Assembly: GCF_036271055.1 (NCBI RefSeq)
Contig: NZ_DATBBJ010000073.1
Span: 310,001-374,000 of the forward strand
DNA length: 64,000 nucleotides
Direction of reading: 5' to 3'
Source: Scandinavium sp036271055
GTDB taxonomy: Bacteria > Pseudomonadota > Gammaproteobacteria > Enterobacterales > Enterobacteriaceae
Shown: one piece after another, positions 25,378 to 35,337 of the stretch
Layout of the letters: every line of letters starts with the position of its first letter
Position numbering within the stretch: position 1 is the stretch's first letter
The notes under the pieces: model-generated
What the model saw: only the letters and a program-made list of their open reading frames with translations
The model's database searches: none
Told to the model about the DNA's origin: nothing
Translations under genes and position numbers: made by a program

Positions 25378-26157
25378 ATGAAGGACGTTCCCTTGCATAG
25401 TCTCTTTTCTGACATTGCCGGTGCCACGGTGCGCTGGCACGATCTTCCTGGTGAAGGCACTCCCGTCGTCTTTATACACGGTCTGGGTTGTGCTTCTTCT
25501 TACGAGTATCCCCGCATTGTTGCTGACCCTGGTTTTGGCGGGAAGCGAACCCTGCTTATTGATCTTCCCGGCAGCGGTTTTAGCGACAAACCCCACGATT
25601 ATGCCTATACCACCAGCCAACAGGCGGCCGTCGTCGTCGAAATACTCGATTTTCTCGGCGTCGAGGGATGCTCTGTCTATGGTCATAGCATGGGCGGCAG
25701 CATTGCTATTGAGGTGGCGGAAAGGTTGGGTAGCCGGGTACGAATGTTGGCCGTTTCAGAACCTAATTTTCATCGCGGCGGCGGTTTTTTTAGCACACAA
25801 ATTGCGACACAACCTGAGCCAGAATTCGTTAAATCGGGTTTCGCACGCATTGTGGAACAAGAAAAAACGGCGTGGAAAGGATCTTTGCACGTTACGGCTC
25901 CATGGGCGTTGTGGCGCAGCGCAAAAAGCCTGATAGACGGTATATCACCTTCCTGGATGTCGCGGTTTCTCACGCTCAAATGTGAACGGGCACTTATTTT
26001 TGGCGAACAATCCCTCCCGGATAAAGATGCAACGGCAGTTGAACGTGCAGGGATCCCGTTGCATATCGTGCCAAAGGCGGGTCACTCCATGTCATGGGAA
26101 AATCCGCCTGCGTTGGCTGCAATCTTAGGCGCTATTTTTGCTGGCAATGAACGTTGA
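25378..26157 (+). CDS. Alpha/beta hydrolase
   Basis: A 259-residue alpha/beta-hydrolase fold enzyme. The oxyanion region is FIHGLGC (residues 33-39), the nucleophile elbow is GHSMGG with S104, and the last histidine is in KAGHSMSWENPP; an acidic residue after LIFGEQSLPDKD probably completes the triad. No signal peptide is seen. The start is uncertain: ATG at 25378 lacks a ribosome binding site, whereas TTG at 25393 lies seven bases after AAGGA and may be the true start (254 residues). The substrate is unknown. It converges on srfC. Confidence 0.82.
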   Translation: MKDVPLHSLFSDIAGATVRWHDLPGEGTPVVFIHGLGCASSYEYPRIVADPGFGGKRTLLIDLPGSGFSDKPHDYAYTTSQQAAVVVEILDFLGVEGCSVYGHSMGGSIAIEVAERLGSRVRMLAVSEPNFHRGGGFFSTQIATQPEPEFVKSGFARIVEQEKTAWKGSLHVTAPWALWRSAKSLIDGISPSWMSRFLTLKCERALIFGEQSLPDKDATAVERAGIPLHIVPKAGHSMSWENPPALAAILGAIFAGNER

Positions 26158-26198
26158 CGCGACGTTTACGACTCACCTCCCTGTGAGTCACAAACGGA

Positions 26199-28340
26199 TT
26201 ACAGCAGGGCATTCAATTCATCGCGGGATGCTGGGGAAAGATCCTGTGGATGACGATAATCAGGGGCTTCGGTGGCTCTTGTAAACAACGCAACCAGCCA
26301 GTCATACACATAACGCGTGGCGGCGTGGGCCGGGCGTTCTCCCAACTGTGTCAGACGTTCGGTGTTACTTGCCGTTGGCGCGAACAGCGTGCTGCCTTTT
26401 GCCACGCGACTTGCCGGGCGGGCATCAACCGGCATATCGGCATAACCGAGCCATGCGAGATAGTTGCTGATGGTCGCCCGTAAATGCGCTGCGCTGGCGC
26501 GTTCATCCGGGGTCACTGCCTGCAATTGTTTTGGCAGATCCAGGCGATAGCTGGTCATAATCAGAATATCAGCCAACTGTTGTAGCACGGCAGGTGTCAG
26601 GCCATAGCGGCGGGCATTACTTTCACTGCGGCTCCACTCGCGGAGATAATTCACCCACAGCGCATGGGCCTGAAAACCGGTGTCCCGGCGCGAACTGCCA
26701 CTCTGTTGTGGGTCATCAGCCTGCGCGAACAGATCAACGTTCTCGTTAAACAATCCACTGACTTTCTCTTCACGCGGTTGCTGTACCTGGATCAACTGCT
26801 CAAAACGGGTCAGCGGTGGCAGTAAACCTTCCAGCAGTTCGCCGAGTGTAGCCGCGTGACTCTGGAGCTCTCGCACCACATTTTCAGCCTGACGACGCAC
26901 ACCAGCCACATCTGAGCGTGGATCCTGTTGCCAACAGGCGACCATTTGGCGCAACTGTTGTCGTTGACTATCCGCAAGGCGTTGTAGACGCGTGATGCGA
27001 AGCGCAGGAACCGTGGCTTGTGAGAGCCATTCGATAAGCCGTTGTAAACTGCTGCCGTCCAGCGCCTGCAAGGTTCCCCAACGTTGGCCCGGTTTTTCAA
27101 TGAGTTGTTGAACGGCTTCATCGAGATTCAGTTTGCGAACAAAGCGGTCGTCCTGTGGGGTAATCGCCCATACCAGACCCGGCAGCGCGCCTTCATGTTG
27201 TGGTTGCGTGTCGCTCACCCATTTCGTCAACGCGCGAGCGCTGGCAGGAATTTGCGCGCGCGTAGAGGCAGCGTTGCAGATAAGCAGCAGATCGGGCTGA
27301 TACTGTTGACGATAATGATCCAACAACCAGCGGCATTTACTGGCCCACAGGGCAAAACCCTCTTCCGGTGCAGGTTGCGGAATGTCGATCAGGTCGACGT
27401 TATCCAGCACGCTATTTTCTGTCGGTAGCACCAGTTCGACGGTCAACAATGCTAGTGCATTCACCGGCAGACTGACGGCATTTTGCAGCTGATTATCACT
27501 CATCGGATGCACGACCGTTTCGCCTTCGGGTTCGCTTTCTGGCGTGAGAAAACCTTCAGCGGGCAGGGTAAAGCTATCGACCAGCAGGCTCAGTGGCGCG
27601 GCCAATTCCCGCGCGTTGCCGCACTGCTGTAACACATGTGCAAGCGTCAGCCACTGACGCGTCAGTTCCTGCTGCTCTCCCCATAACAATGACCACGCGT
27701 TGGCGCGGGCATTGAGATCAAGACACGGCAACAGCTGAATAAACTGCTGCCACAGCGCGTCATCAATATGCTGCTGGCGCGCCGGAATATGCGCTTGCCA
27801 GAAGCGAGCAATCGACGCCACATCTTCTTCGTTGATACCCGGTACTGGCTGAGTCTGGCGCAAGGATTGCCAGGCGTTCAGCCGTGCCATGACCACGGAT
27901 TTAGCAACCTTACGCACTGAACCTTGCTGCAATGCGTGCGCAAGGAAAACTTGTACCAGTTCGGCCTCACGCATGATTCGCAGACGCAGCGGGAAAGCGT
28001 CGTCTGGCGATTGCGCAGAAGGGCTAAAACGCAGCGCCATTCTGGTCAGCGCATGACCAGGGTTGAGATGGGTGAAATAGTCGAGAGTTTTACTGCCGAT
28101 CTGTACCAGTAAACGCCCATTGCCGCTGCTGCATAAGGCGCTGAGCAAATGCGCTTTGGCGGCCTGAGAATGACCGAACAGCGCAATGCTGGCAGGCGCG
28201 GAATGCGCGTCACGTAACGCCGTTTCTTGCGCTTTGAGTTTATACAGGCTTGTCAGCAGCGCATCAGCATCGGTGTCGAAAATAGGGGAGATCCGGCGAG
28301 TCGCGCGAGTCCAGTCGATGATAGTTTGCAGTCGGCTCAT
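26199..28340 (-). CDS. srfC: SrfC-family protein
   Basis: A 713-residue protein, the last gene of srfABC. Near the N-terminus, residues 50-66 (ASIALFGHSQAAKAHLL) look like a P-loop, but the GK[ST] core is replaced by AKA, so nucleotide binding is doubtful. The rest is long, helical and rich in Leu, Gln and Arg, with a carboxyl half containing LVWAITPQDDRFVRKLNLDE, as in dynamin-like GTPase-fold proteins. Salmonella SrfC is encoded in the same order and named for SsrB regulation. Its start overlaps the srfB stop by four bases. Confidence 0.85.
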   Translation of the reverse strand: MSRLQTIIDWTRATRRISPIFDTDADALLTSLYKLKAQETALRDAHSAPASIALFGHSQAAKAHLLSALCSSGNGRLLVQIGSKTLDYFTHLNPGHALTRMALRFSPSAQSPDDAFPLRLRIMREAELVQVFLAHALQQGSVRKVAKSVVMARLNAWQSLRQTQPVPGINEEDVASIARFWQAHIPARQQHIDDALWQQFIQLLPCLDLNARANAWSLLWGEQQELTRQWLTLAHVLQQCGNARELAAPLSLLVDSFTLPAEGFLTPESEPEGETVVHPMSDNQLQNAVSLPVNALALLTVELVLPTENSVLDNVDLIDIPQPAPEEGFALWASKCRWLLDHYRQQYQPDLLLICNAASTRAQIPASARALTKWVSDTQPQHEGALPGLVWAITPQDDRFVRKLNLDEAVQQLIEKPGQRWGTLQALDGSSLQRLIEWLSQATVPALRITRLQRLADSQRQQLRQMVACWQQDPRSDVAGVRRQAENVVRELQSHAATLGELLEGLLPPLTRFEQLIQVQQPREEKVSGLFNENVDLFAQADDPQQSGSSRRDTGFQAHALWVNYLREWSRSESNARRYGLTPAVLQQLADILIMTSYRLDLPKQLQAVTPDERASAAHLRATISNYLAWLGYADMPVDARPASRVAKGSTLFAPTASNTERLTQLGERPAHAATRYVYDWLVALFTRATEAPDYRHPQDLSPASRDELNALL

Positions 28341-31318
28341 TTCAGGTACACGCTCCCGCTGTCGATCCAGTAGTGGCTGCCGCTGTGACGGCGGTCGGCC
28401 AGAGTATTCAGTTTCAGCGTCAGGGCATCCGGCGGCACTGGCGTGCCGTCCTGTAACCGGGCATCCGCCAGTTCAAAAGCTTCCGGGCCTTCGTTGCGAT
28501 TGCCGCCAGTGAGTTGCAGTCGTACCTGTAATACGCCGTCACCCGCGATGGCCTTCGCCACATCAGGCGAATTAATGCTCAATGTATACAGCGGTGTTGC
28601 AGGCCAGCGGGCGTTAGCCAGTTGACGGAAACCGAGCGTGACATTCCCGCGCAGTGGGAAATGCACACGGGCATCCACTTTCGCACCGGGTTTGTCCAAA
28701 TCCAGTTCTGCGTACCAGATATTCTCTTCGCGTAAGGTGTTGACGGTGTTGTCCAGCACGCCGAGATAGCGCACGGTGGAATACGCGCCAATGTCGGCGG
28801 CTTTGAAATTAAAGCGCGGTAGGCGTAAATCCAGTGCCAGGCTGCACAGCATCGCACCGACGGCCGCCGTGGATTTTGGATTGCCGATACGGCCTTGCTG
28901 GCTGAACGGATACCATTCATGCACGTGATAGTTGTCCATCCACACCATACGGTTAACGGGCACCGGTTGCAGATAGCGGATCAGCGTCTGCACGCCAGGC
29001 AAGCATCCCGGACGCCCGGTAACCAGCAACACGTCGCAGGCGTAATGGGAAATGGCTTCACACACCGCATGCAGCGGCGCGGCAATAGTAAATTCTCCCG
29101 CCAGCATCGCTTCATGCAAATCGCGGAAACTGACCTGCAAAGGTGTTGCCAGTAAATCAAACGGTTCAGAACCTGCTGGCAGCGCATGGCTGATGGCTTG
29201 CCCGACGTAATTCATCACATTGCGGGTCGGTTCTTGCGAGAGTAACTCGCCGAAGGTGGCGTGAAGCCCCGCCAGTGGATCGTTGATGTCGCTCTCTTCC
29301 CAAGCCCCCAAAATGGCGTGACCGATGGGCATAAAGAGCTGGAGCGCCGTCTGCTGGCGTAAAACCGCCTGGGTGTCGATACGCCCGGAATCGCCAAACA
29401 GCGTTGCCATCAGCGCAGGCGCATCGGCGATACCGGATTTTTGCAGTTGCGTTTGTAGTGCTGGCAAAACACAGCGCTGAATAATGTCGAGCAGGATATC
29501 GTCGCCTGCGACTTTAAACCCTTCACGGAACAGTAGTTGTGGCGTGATTTTGACGTTGCTGCCGGTGCCTTCATCAAGACGATAATGTGTAATCGCCATA
29601 TCGGTGGTGCCGCCGCCAAGATCGACCGCAGCCACGCGTAACGCACGCCCCGGACGCGTGCCGGGTTCAGGCTCACGATCAGGACGGGCGAGGGCGGCAA
29701 AGAACGCTTCCGTTTGACCGCCGAAATGCGACATGGCTTCGTTGTACAGCCAGACCAGTTGACCGCAACTGGCTTCATCCCATTCCATGTGGATTTTCGG
29801 TACCGGAACGACACTTTTATCCTGCTGTTTTTGCGTGGCAAAATCGTCATCCTGCGGGTGCCAGCCGAGCGCTTTCCAGACCAGCGCAATGGCTTCGAAC
29901 ATTCGACGGCGGAAAATCTCACGCTCTTGTTTCGGCATCGCCGACGGCAGTGTCAGGATCAGGGTACGCAACTGGCGCGGTGAAGACGGAAAACCGAGGC
30001 GCTGGCGCGTGGCGACGCTGTTAATTTGGCCCAGCGCCTGTGCCAGAATTTCGCACAGCATATGTGTCATCAGCGTACTGCGGCTGTACTGGGGCGAAAA
30101 CACTGGCATCCGCTCATCTTGCGGCAGGGTAAACAGCGGCTGCCCATCGTCGTTCATCAGGTAGGCGAGCGGGAAGGCGGCCGCCAGCGGTTCGCGCTGC
30201 GTACGGCTGTTCATCTGACTGAAACGCCAGTCCTGCACGGTTGGGGTTTCATCCCACAGATAACGGCGCGGACTGGAAATCCCGCTGTTACCTTCGGTGC
30301 CGACACGTTGCATCGCGAGTTTACGGGCTTCATCGCCCACGCGAACGATTGACGGCCAGACAAAGGCATCTTCGCGCCCACTTTCTACGGAGAAGTGCTG
30401 TTTTCCAAAGCGGGCCTCGGAGAACTCAAGACGGCTGGTGAACAGCGGGGCGTTGAGGAATTGCGGTTCGCTGAGCGAACGCACCTGCAACTCGGCGGTC
30501 TGGCGCAATCCGTCGTTGGCATCACCATGATCTTCAATGATCACGCCGCAGGTGTGGCTGTTGCCGACATCCAGAATCAGGTCCACCGGAATGGCCGGTG
30601 TGCTGACGGTGGCGGTGGCGATTTTGACTTCCGGCACATTGAGTTGCTCGCCGAGCAGCGCCAGTAGATTCAGCCAATGCCCCTGGTATTCAAAGCCGCG
30701 CATCGCCTGGGTGATTTCACGCTCGCTACGGTTTTCTTCAACGCTGGCATAGTGGCTGAACACTTCACGCAGCCAACCGTCGATCCAGGTCTGGTCGAGG
30801 AAATCCGCCACTTCGTCATCGTGCCAGGCCAGCGCAAAACGCGTGCCATTGAGCAAATCATTTGCAACAGGAGCCAGCGCGCCAGGCGCATCATCACGAA
30901 GCTGGCTGTCGAGTGCGATGGTCACGCGGTGTGTATTGCCTGCGCTGTCTGGCTCTGGCAGTTTGCGAATTTGCACGCGCGCCCAGTTGTCCGGGCCTTC
31001 GACGAAAGTGCGTGGGGGATTAAAACGCAGAAACGGTAGCGGCAGCCACACGCCGTCGAGCACCGCGAGCGAATGTTCTAACGTCAACGTGGTTTCTGGT
31101 TTCACCACTTCGGCCTGCTGTCCGTCGATGGCGGGCAGGGTGTAGCGGCAATTCACGATATCGTAATTGAGGCGCAGCAGCGGGCCGTTGGCGGTTTTAC
31201 GCACGAAACGTCCGTTACTTAAAGAGTCCTGCGGTGTCAGACCAAAATCAAGAAACTGGACGCCGCTATTGGCGATGAGCGTCACGCTCTGTTGGTAATC
31301 GCAAAGGGTAACCAGCAT
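28337..31318 (-). CDS. srfB: SrfB-family protein with actin/Hsp70-type ATPase motifs
   Basis: A 993-residue protein of the SrfB family. An N-terminal beta-rich domain (1-240) precedes an actin/Hsp70-like ATPase core: phosphate-1 motif DVGNSHTCGVII from D250, phosphate-2 motif DLGGGTTDMAI from D566, and an adenosine-type motif LLVTGRPGCLPGV further on. The C-terminus is again beta-rich. ATP binding is therefore plausible. The genes srfA, srfB and srfC overlap or lie three bases apart, suggesting a stoichiometric complex. The biological role in enteric bacteria is not settled; a related Xenorhabdus cluster has been reported as a toxin. Confidence 0.9.
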   Translation of the reverse strand: MLVTLCDYQQSVTLIANSGVQFLDFGLTPQDSLSNGRFVRKTANGPLLRLNYDIVNCRYTLPAIDGQQAEVVKPETTLTLEHSLAVLDGVWLPLPFLRFNPPRTFVEGPDNWARVQIRKLPEPDSAGNTHRVTIALDSQLRDDAPGALAPVANDLLNGTRFALAWHDDEVADFLDQTWIDGWLREVFSHYASVEENRSEREITQAMRGFEYQGHWLNLLALLGEQLNVPEVKIATATVSTPAIPVDLILDVGNSHTCGVIIEDHGDANDGLRQTAELQVRSLSEPQFLNAPLFTSRLEFSEARFGKQHFSVESGREDAFVWPSIVRVGDEARKLAMQRVGTEGNSGISSPRRYLWDETPTVQDWRFSQMNSRTQREPLAAAFPLAYLMNDDGQPLFTLPQDERMPVFSPQYSRSTLMTHMLCEILAQALGQINSVATRQRLGFPSSPRQLRTLILTLPSAMPKQEREIFRRRMFEAIALVWKALGWHPQDDDFATQKQQDKSVVPVPKIHMEWDEASCGQLVWLYNEAMSHFGGQTEAFFAALARPDREPEPGTRPGRALRVAAVDLGGGTTDMAITHYRLDEGTGSNVKITPQLLFREGFKVAGDDILLDIIQRCVLPALQTQLQKSGIADAPALMATLFGDSGRIDTQAVLRQQTALQLFMPIGHAILGAWEESDINDPLAGLHATFGELLSQEPTRNVMNYVGQAISHALPAGSEPFDLLATPLQVSFRDLHEAMLAGEFTIAAPLHAVCEAISHYACDVLLVTGRPGCLPGVQTLIRYLQPVPVNRMVWMDNYHVHEWYPFSQQGRIGNPKSTAAVGAMLCSLALDLRLPRFNFKAADIGAYSTVRYLGVLDNTVNTLREENIWYAELDLDKPGAKVDARVHFPLRGNVTLGFRQLANARWPATPLYTLSINSPDVAKAIAGDGVLQVRLQLTGGNRNEGPEAFELADARLQDGTPVPPDALTLKLNTLADRRHSGSHYWIDSGSVYLK

Positions 31319-31320
31319 GT

Positions 31321-32670
31321 TTACGCTCCCACTTTACGGAATGTCAGCGGCACGACGGTGTTGGCGTCATAGCGACCGGTACATTCAGCCACGTCGCTGG
31401 TGCCCGCTTTGCACGAGATTTCCGGCATCGGGTAACGCGACCCATCGCTGCAACGCGCATTGCCACGGCTTTTCACCAACAGTTCTCCGTTTTGATGCAG
31501 GCCGGAGAAAATCTCGGCTTTGCAGACCACGTTATCGCCATGCACCAGGCGTACGCTGCCTTTGTTGTTGAGGATCTGGTAACGCAGCGACGGGGCTTTG
31601 CCGGTGACCGGATCTTTCACGTCAACCAGCACACGCCAGCTGCCATTGAGGAATTTGGTGGTGCCTGCACGCATTTGGTCAGAGTCCATCACCAGCGCAT
31701 CTTTCGGGATAGCGGCGATCACTACTTCTTTCACTTCCGGTTTATCTTCTTTAACCGGCTCTTTGATGCTCGCCAGATGCAGCGGCAGGTTTTGCGTCAA
31801 CTCAGGCAACGGGGAGGCGGGTTTTGCAACGGCGTCCAAAGGTTTTGGCGCAATGAATTCAGGCGCAGCCTGAGCGACAACCGGCTCGGCAGACGTCGTC
31901 TGGCGTGGCCACAGCAGTGGTCCGGCAATAGCGGCGACGATAACGGCTGCGACTGGCAGGCTCCACAACGGCACTCTGCGGGATTTTTTCTCAACCACAG
32001 CGACCGGTGGGATTTCCGGGGCGACGGGTTCAGGTTCGATCTCCGGCTCCAGTTCAACGTCTGGCTCAGGGGCGAGCGTTAGGGTCAGCGGCGCAGACAA
32101 CAGCGGTTCGTCGGCATGGCTTATCGTGACATTCAGCGCCTCTTCATCGGTAAAATCATCGTCATTGTCGATAACAGGCTCCGGGACCGGGGCGAAATGC
32201 AGGCAGCCAAACAGCTCTTCACGGGCGCTTTCATTCAGATTCACAAAGCCCCAGAAGGTGATAACGGGTTTACCGTCGACGAGGAAAACGTGGTTTTCGC
32301 CAGGGAACTGCAGCGCTTTTTCCAGCAATGCGCCAAACAACTGTTGTGCTGTTTTATCCGACTGCTGGCATTTACGCGCGAGACTCAGCGCGCCGTCAGC
32401 CATGGTTTCCAGTTGGTTCAGCACGCGTTCGCGCAGATCTTCATCTGCGGCTTTCCACGGCAGGACATCGCCATCCACCGGGGAGTACCAGTCCACGCGG
32501 TCACCTTCATCATTGACCTGCGGGATCGCCAGACACTCGACCAGCGTCTGCTGCTTGCGCAGTCGCAGCGTTTCACGGATCTGCAATGCTGATGCAAATA
32601 CGGCCTGGCCGCCGCCGCCCACGGACTGGAAATCATCCAGACTGCCGCTGCGTAATAGAGTTTTTGCCAC
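31321..32670 (-). CDS. srfA: SrfA-family membrane-anchored protein, GTG start
   Basis: A 449-residue protein starting at a GTG (32670) preceded by GGGAT. Residues 1-165 form a cytosolic domain (AKTLLRSGSLDDFQSVGGGG), residues 198-225 a Pro/Glu-rich linker, residues 233-253 one membrane helix (WSLPVAAVIVAAIAGPLLW), and the remainder a periplasmic domain with cysteines in VVCKAEIF, ARCSDGS and ISCKAGTSDVAECTG. SrfA thus spans the inner membrane and could anchor SrfB and SrfC. It is first in the operon; the promoter lies in the 272 bases shared with the divergent DppA-like gene. Confidence 0.87.
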   Translation of the reverse strand: MAKTLLRSGSLDDFQSVGGGGQAVFASALQIRETLRLRKQQTLVECLAIPQVNDEGDRVDWYSPVDGDVLPWKAADEDLRERVLNQLETMADGALSLARKCQQSDKTAQQLFGALLEKALQFPGENHVFLVDGKPVITFWGFVNLNESAREELFGCLHFAPVPEPVIDNDDDFTDEEALNVTISHADEPLLSAPLTLTLAPEPDVELEPEIEPEPVAPEIPPVAVVEKKSRRVPLWSLPVAAVIVAAIAGPLLWPRQTTSAEPVVAQAAPEFIAPKPLDAVAKPASPLPELTQNLPLHLASIKEPVKEDKPEVKEVVIAAIPKDALVMDSDQMRAGTTKFLNGSWRVLVDVKDPVTGKAPSLRYQILNNKGSVRLVHGDNVVCKAEIFSGLHQNGELLVKSRGNARCSDGSRYPMPEISCKAGTSDVAECTGRYDANTVVPLTFRKVGA

Positions 32671-32942
32671 GTTCTTATCCCATCGACTTTTTCACACCGT
32701 TACTCTACGGCATGAGGTCAGGGGATAAACGGGCGAGGAAAAGGCAAAAAATGCAAATACTCAGGCTATTGGATTAGCGCAAAAGGCTTGCTTTCTTCGG
32801 AATCCCTTAAGTGAAATCAGTGGCGAATTAAACGGCAAAATGTAGCGTTTAAGCATAACCTGATGCGGTTTGGTTATTTGCCAGAATATCTCCCTTATGC
32901 TGAGATTAAGGTTCTAATAATAAAACCGATAGGCTTATCACT

Positions 32943-34544
32943 ATGTCATTCAACCAGAAAACGCTGGCGGCTTTGGTCCTCAGCGCTTTGTTACCGGCAG
33001 GGGCCGCCGTGGCGGCAAATAACGACACCTTAATTTACTGCTCCGAAGCGTCGCCGGAGTCGTTCAACCCGCAGATTGCCAGTTCCGGCCCAACGTTTGT
33101 TGCCAGTTCGCAGGTGCTGTACAACCGCCTGATCAACTTCGACCCGCAGAAAAACACGCCGATTCCGTCACTGGCTACCAGCTGGACCATTTCACCTGAT
33201 GGCAAAACCTATACGTTTACGCTGCGTCAGGGCGTGAAATTCAACAGCAACAAATATTTTAAACCGACCCGCGACTTCAACGCTGATGACGTTATTTTCT
33301 CGGTACTTCGCCAGAAAGATGAAAATAACCCGTACCACAAAGTATCGCAGGGCAATTACGAATATTTCACCGACGTGGGCCTCGATAAGCTCATCAAAGA
33401 CGTGAAGAAAATCGATGATTATCATGTCCAGTTTGAGCTGACTGAACCAAACGCTGCGTTTCTTGCCGATTGGGGGATGGATTTTGCGTCGATTCTCTCT
33501 GCGGAATACGCTGATGTGATGATGAAAAAAGGCACGCCGGAGTTTGTGGATACCTGGCCGATTGGTACGGGACCGTATGCGCTGCAACAGTACAAAGTGG
33601 ATTCGCTGATCCGCTACATTGCCAACCCGAATTATTGGGATGGCGAAGTGCCGACCAAACACCTGATTTTCTCCATCACACCGAATGTGGAAACGCGTCT
33701 GGCGAAGCTGCAAACCAACGAATGCCAGATTATCCCTGCGCCGTCGCCGGTACAGTTCGACATCATCAAAAAGAACAAAGATTTGACGCTGCATTCCGTA
33801 GATGCGCTGAACGTCGGCTATCTGGCGTTTAATACCGAGAAAAAACCATTTGATAACCTGTTAGTGCGTCAGGCGCTGAACTACGCCACCGACAAAAAAG
33901 CCATCGTCAACGCGGTATTTATGGGCTCCGGTACGGTCGCAAAATCACCGCTGCCGCCGAAAATGCTCGGTTACAACGATGGCTTGCCGGACTACGGTTA
34001 CGATCCAGAAAAAGCCAAAGCGCTGCTGAAACAAGCGGGGCTGGAGAAGGGCGCGGAAGTGACACTGTGGTCGATGCCGGTGCAGCGTCCGTATAACCCG
34101 AATTCACGCCGTATTGCCGAGATGATCCAGAGCGACTGGGCGAAAGTGGGGATTAAAGCCAAAATCACGACCTATGAATGGGGTGAATATCTTTCCGGCA
34201 TGCGTAAAGGCGAGCACGATTCTGCGCTGTTTGGCTGGATGTCGGACAACGGCGACCCGGATAACTTCGCTGATGTCTTGCTCGGCTGCGACAGCATAAA
34301 AACCGGCTCTAACGCCGCACGCTGGTGTGATAAAGGGTATGATGGTCTGGTTAAAAAAGCCAAACTGACCAGCGATCCGGCCGCACGCGCGAAGCTTTAT
34401 CAGCAGGCGCAGGAGATTTTCTACCAGCAAGCTCCGTGGATTGCGCTGGCTAATGGGAAAACCTTCTTTGCCACCCGCAGCAACGTGAGCGGCTACAGTG
34501 TCAGCCTGATGGGCAGTGATTTTTCGAAAGCGAAGCTGAATTAA
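32943..34544 (+). CDS. Second orphan DppA-like substrate-binding protein
   Basis: A 533-residue periplasmic SBP_bac_5 protein with signal peptide ending near GAAVAA. It shares long blocks with the protein at 3494-5086, such as KYFKPTRDFNADDVIFS, RQKDENNPYHKVS and MPVQRPYNPN, and with DppA. No transporter components are adjacent, and ydcY follows nine bases later, so the two are probably co-transcribed. It presumably delivers a peptide or haem-like ligand to a Dpp-type translocon encoded elsewhere. Sequence differences in the ligand-contact half suggest another specificity than the first copy. Confidence 0.87.
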   Translation: MSFNQKTLAALVLSALLPAGAAVAANNDTLIYCSEASPESFNPQIASSGPTFVASSQVLYNRLINFDPQKNTPIPSLATSWTISPDGKTYTFTLRQGVKFNSNKYFKPTRDFNADDVIFSVLRQKDENNPYHKVSQGNYEYFTDVGLDKLIKDVKKIDDYHVQFELTEPNAAFLADWGMDFASILSAEYADVMMKKGTPEFVDTWPIGTGPYALQQYKVDSLIRYIANPNYWDGEVPTKHLIFSITPNVETRLAKLQTNECQIIPAPSPVQFDIIKKNKDLTLHSVDALNVGYLAFNTEKKPFDNLLVRQALNYATDKKAIVNAVFMGSGTVAKSPLPPKMLGYNDGLPDYGYDPEKAKALLKQAGLEKGAEVTLWSMPVQRPYNPNSRRIAEMIQSDWAKVGIKAKITTYEWGEYLSGMRKGEHDSALFGWMSDNGDPDNFADVLLGCDSIKTGSNAARWCDKGYDGLVKKAKLTSDPAARAKLYQQAQEIFYQQAPWIALANGKTFFATRSNVSGYSVSLMGSDFSKAKLN

Positions 34545-34553
34545 GGAGAAGGT

Positions 34554-34787
34554 ATGTCACATCTGGAAGAGGTCAGCACCCGCGTGGATGCAGCGATTGA
34601 AGCGGGTTCTATCACCGGAATGAATGAATTGCTGATTGTACTCAGCGATGATGCGGAACTGAGCCGGGAAGAACGCTACGAGCAGCAACAGCGCCTGCGC
34701 ACGGCCATCGCCCACAAGGGGCGTCATCATAAAGAAGAGCAAGAAGAACGCCACGAGAATTTGACCAAAGGCGGCACGATTATTTAA
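34554..34787 (+). CDS. ydcY: YdcY family small protein (DUF2526)
   Basis: A 77-residue cytosolic protein that matches K-12 YdcY nearly residue for residue: MSHLEEVSTRVDAAIEAG, MNELLIVLSDDAELSREERY and LTKGGTII. It is predicted as helical and highly charged, with a Glu/Lys/His-rich stretch near the C-terminus. Function unknown. AAGGAG precedes the start, and the gene sits nine bases after the DppA-like gene, unlike K-12 where ydcX precedes it. Confidence 0.93.
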   Translation: MSHLEEVSTRVDAAIEAGSITGMNELLIVLSDDAELSREERYEQQQRLRTAIAHKGRHHKEEQEERHENLTKGGTII

Positions 34788-34810
34788 GTTTTCGTCTGTA
34801 CCGGGCAAAT

Positions 34811-34880
34811 GCCCGGCGGCGGCAAAGCCTTGCCGGGCCTACGGAGAGTGGTAGGCGCGGTAAGCGAAGCGCCACCGCGC
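34811..34880. repeat. Pair of inverted REP-like elements (BIME)
   Basis: Two palindromic units, 34811-34842 (GCCCGGCGGCGGC...GCCGGGCCTAC) and 34851-34880 (GTAGGCGCGGTAAGCG with GCGCCACCGCGC), face each other with an eight-base spacer, a BIME layout between the convergent ydcY and ydcZ. Confidence 0.75.
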
Positions 34881-34887
34881 GAAACAG

Positions 34888-35337
34888 TTAAAAAGATCGT
34901 CTGGCCACCAACCACGCTCCCACCACCAACATCACCGCACCGCATATCGGGCCAATGAGCGCCCGCCACGGAATGCCCTGCTGACGCAGAATATCCATCG
35001 CCAGACCACCGATGAGCTGGCTTGCGACCAGCACAGCAATGGTCGTTGCCGCACCCACATACTGATAGCCGCTGATGCTGGCGAACACAAAAAACGACCC
35101 GAGCAGACCGGGAATTAACGTCCACCATTTGACGTTTGAAGCCAGCTCCTGAAAGCCACTCAGCCCGTGTTTAATCAGCAAAATCGACACAAACAGCACA
35201 ATCCCAACCAGCGAGTTGAGCAGCATCGCAATCAGGATCGTGGACGCCGATTGGGTAATTTTCACCATCAGGGTGTTCTGGATAACCAGTCCGATCCCGG
35301 CGGCAATCAAAAAGGTGAGGGTTAACGACTGATTCAT
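34888..35337 (-). CDS. ydcZ: YdcZ DMT-family (DUF606) membrane protein
   Basis: A 149-residue inner-membrane protein with five hydrophobic helices, a half-size member of the drug/metabolite transporter superfamily. It matches K-12 YdcZ (MNQSLTLTFLIAAGIGLV, WWTLIPGLLGSFFVFASISG, GGLAMDI, VVGAWLVARRSF). Such half-length proteins usually dimerise. It overlaps the end of mnaT by four bases, so both lie in one operon. Confidence 0.94.
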   Translation of the reverse strand: MNQSLTLTFLIAAGIGLVIQNTLMVKITQSASTILIAMLLNSLVGIVLFVSILLIKHGLSGFQELASNVKWWTLIPGLLGSFFVFASISGYQYVGAATTIAVLVASQLIGGLAMDILRQQGIPWRALIGPICGAVMLVVGAWLVARRSF

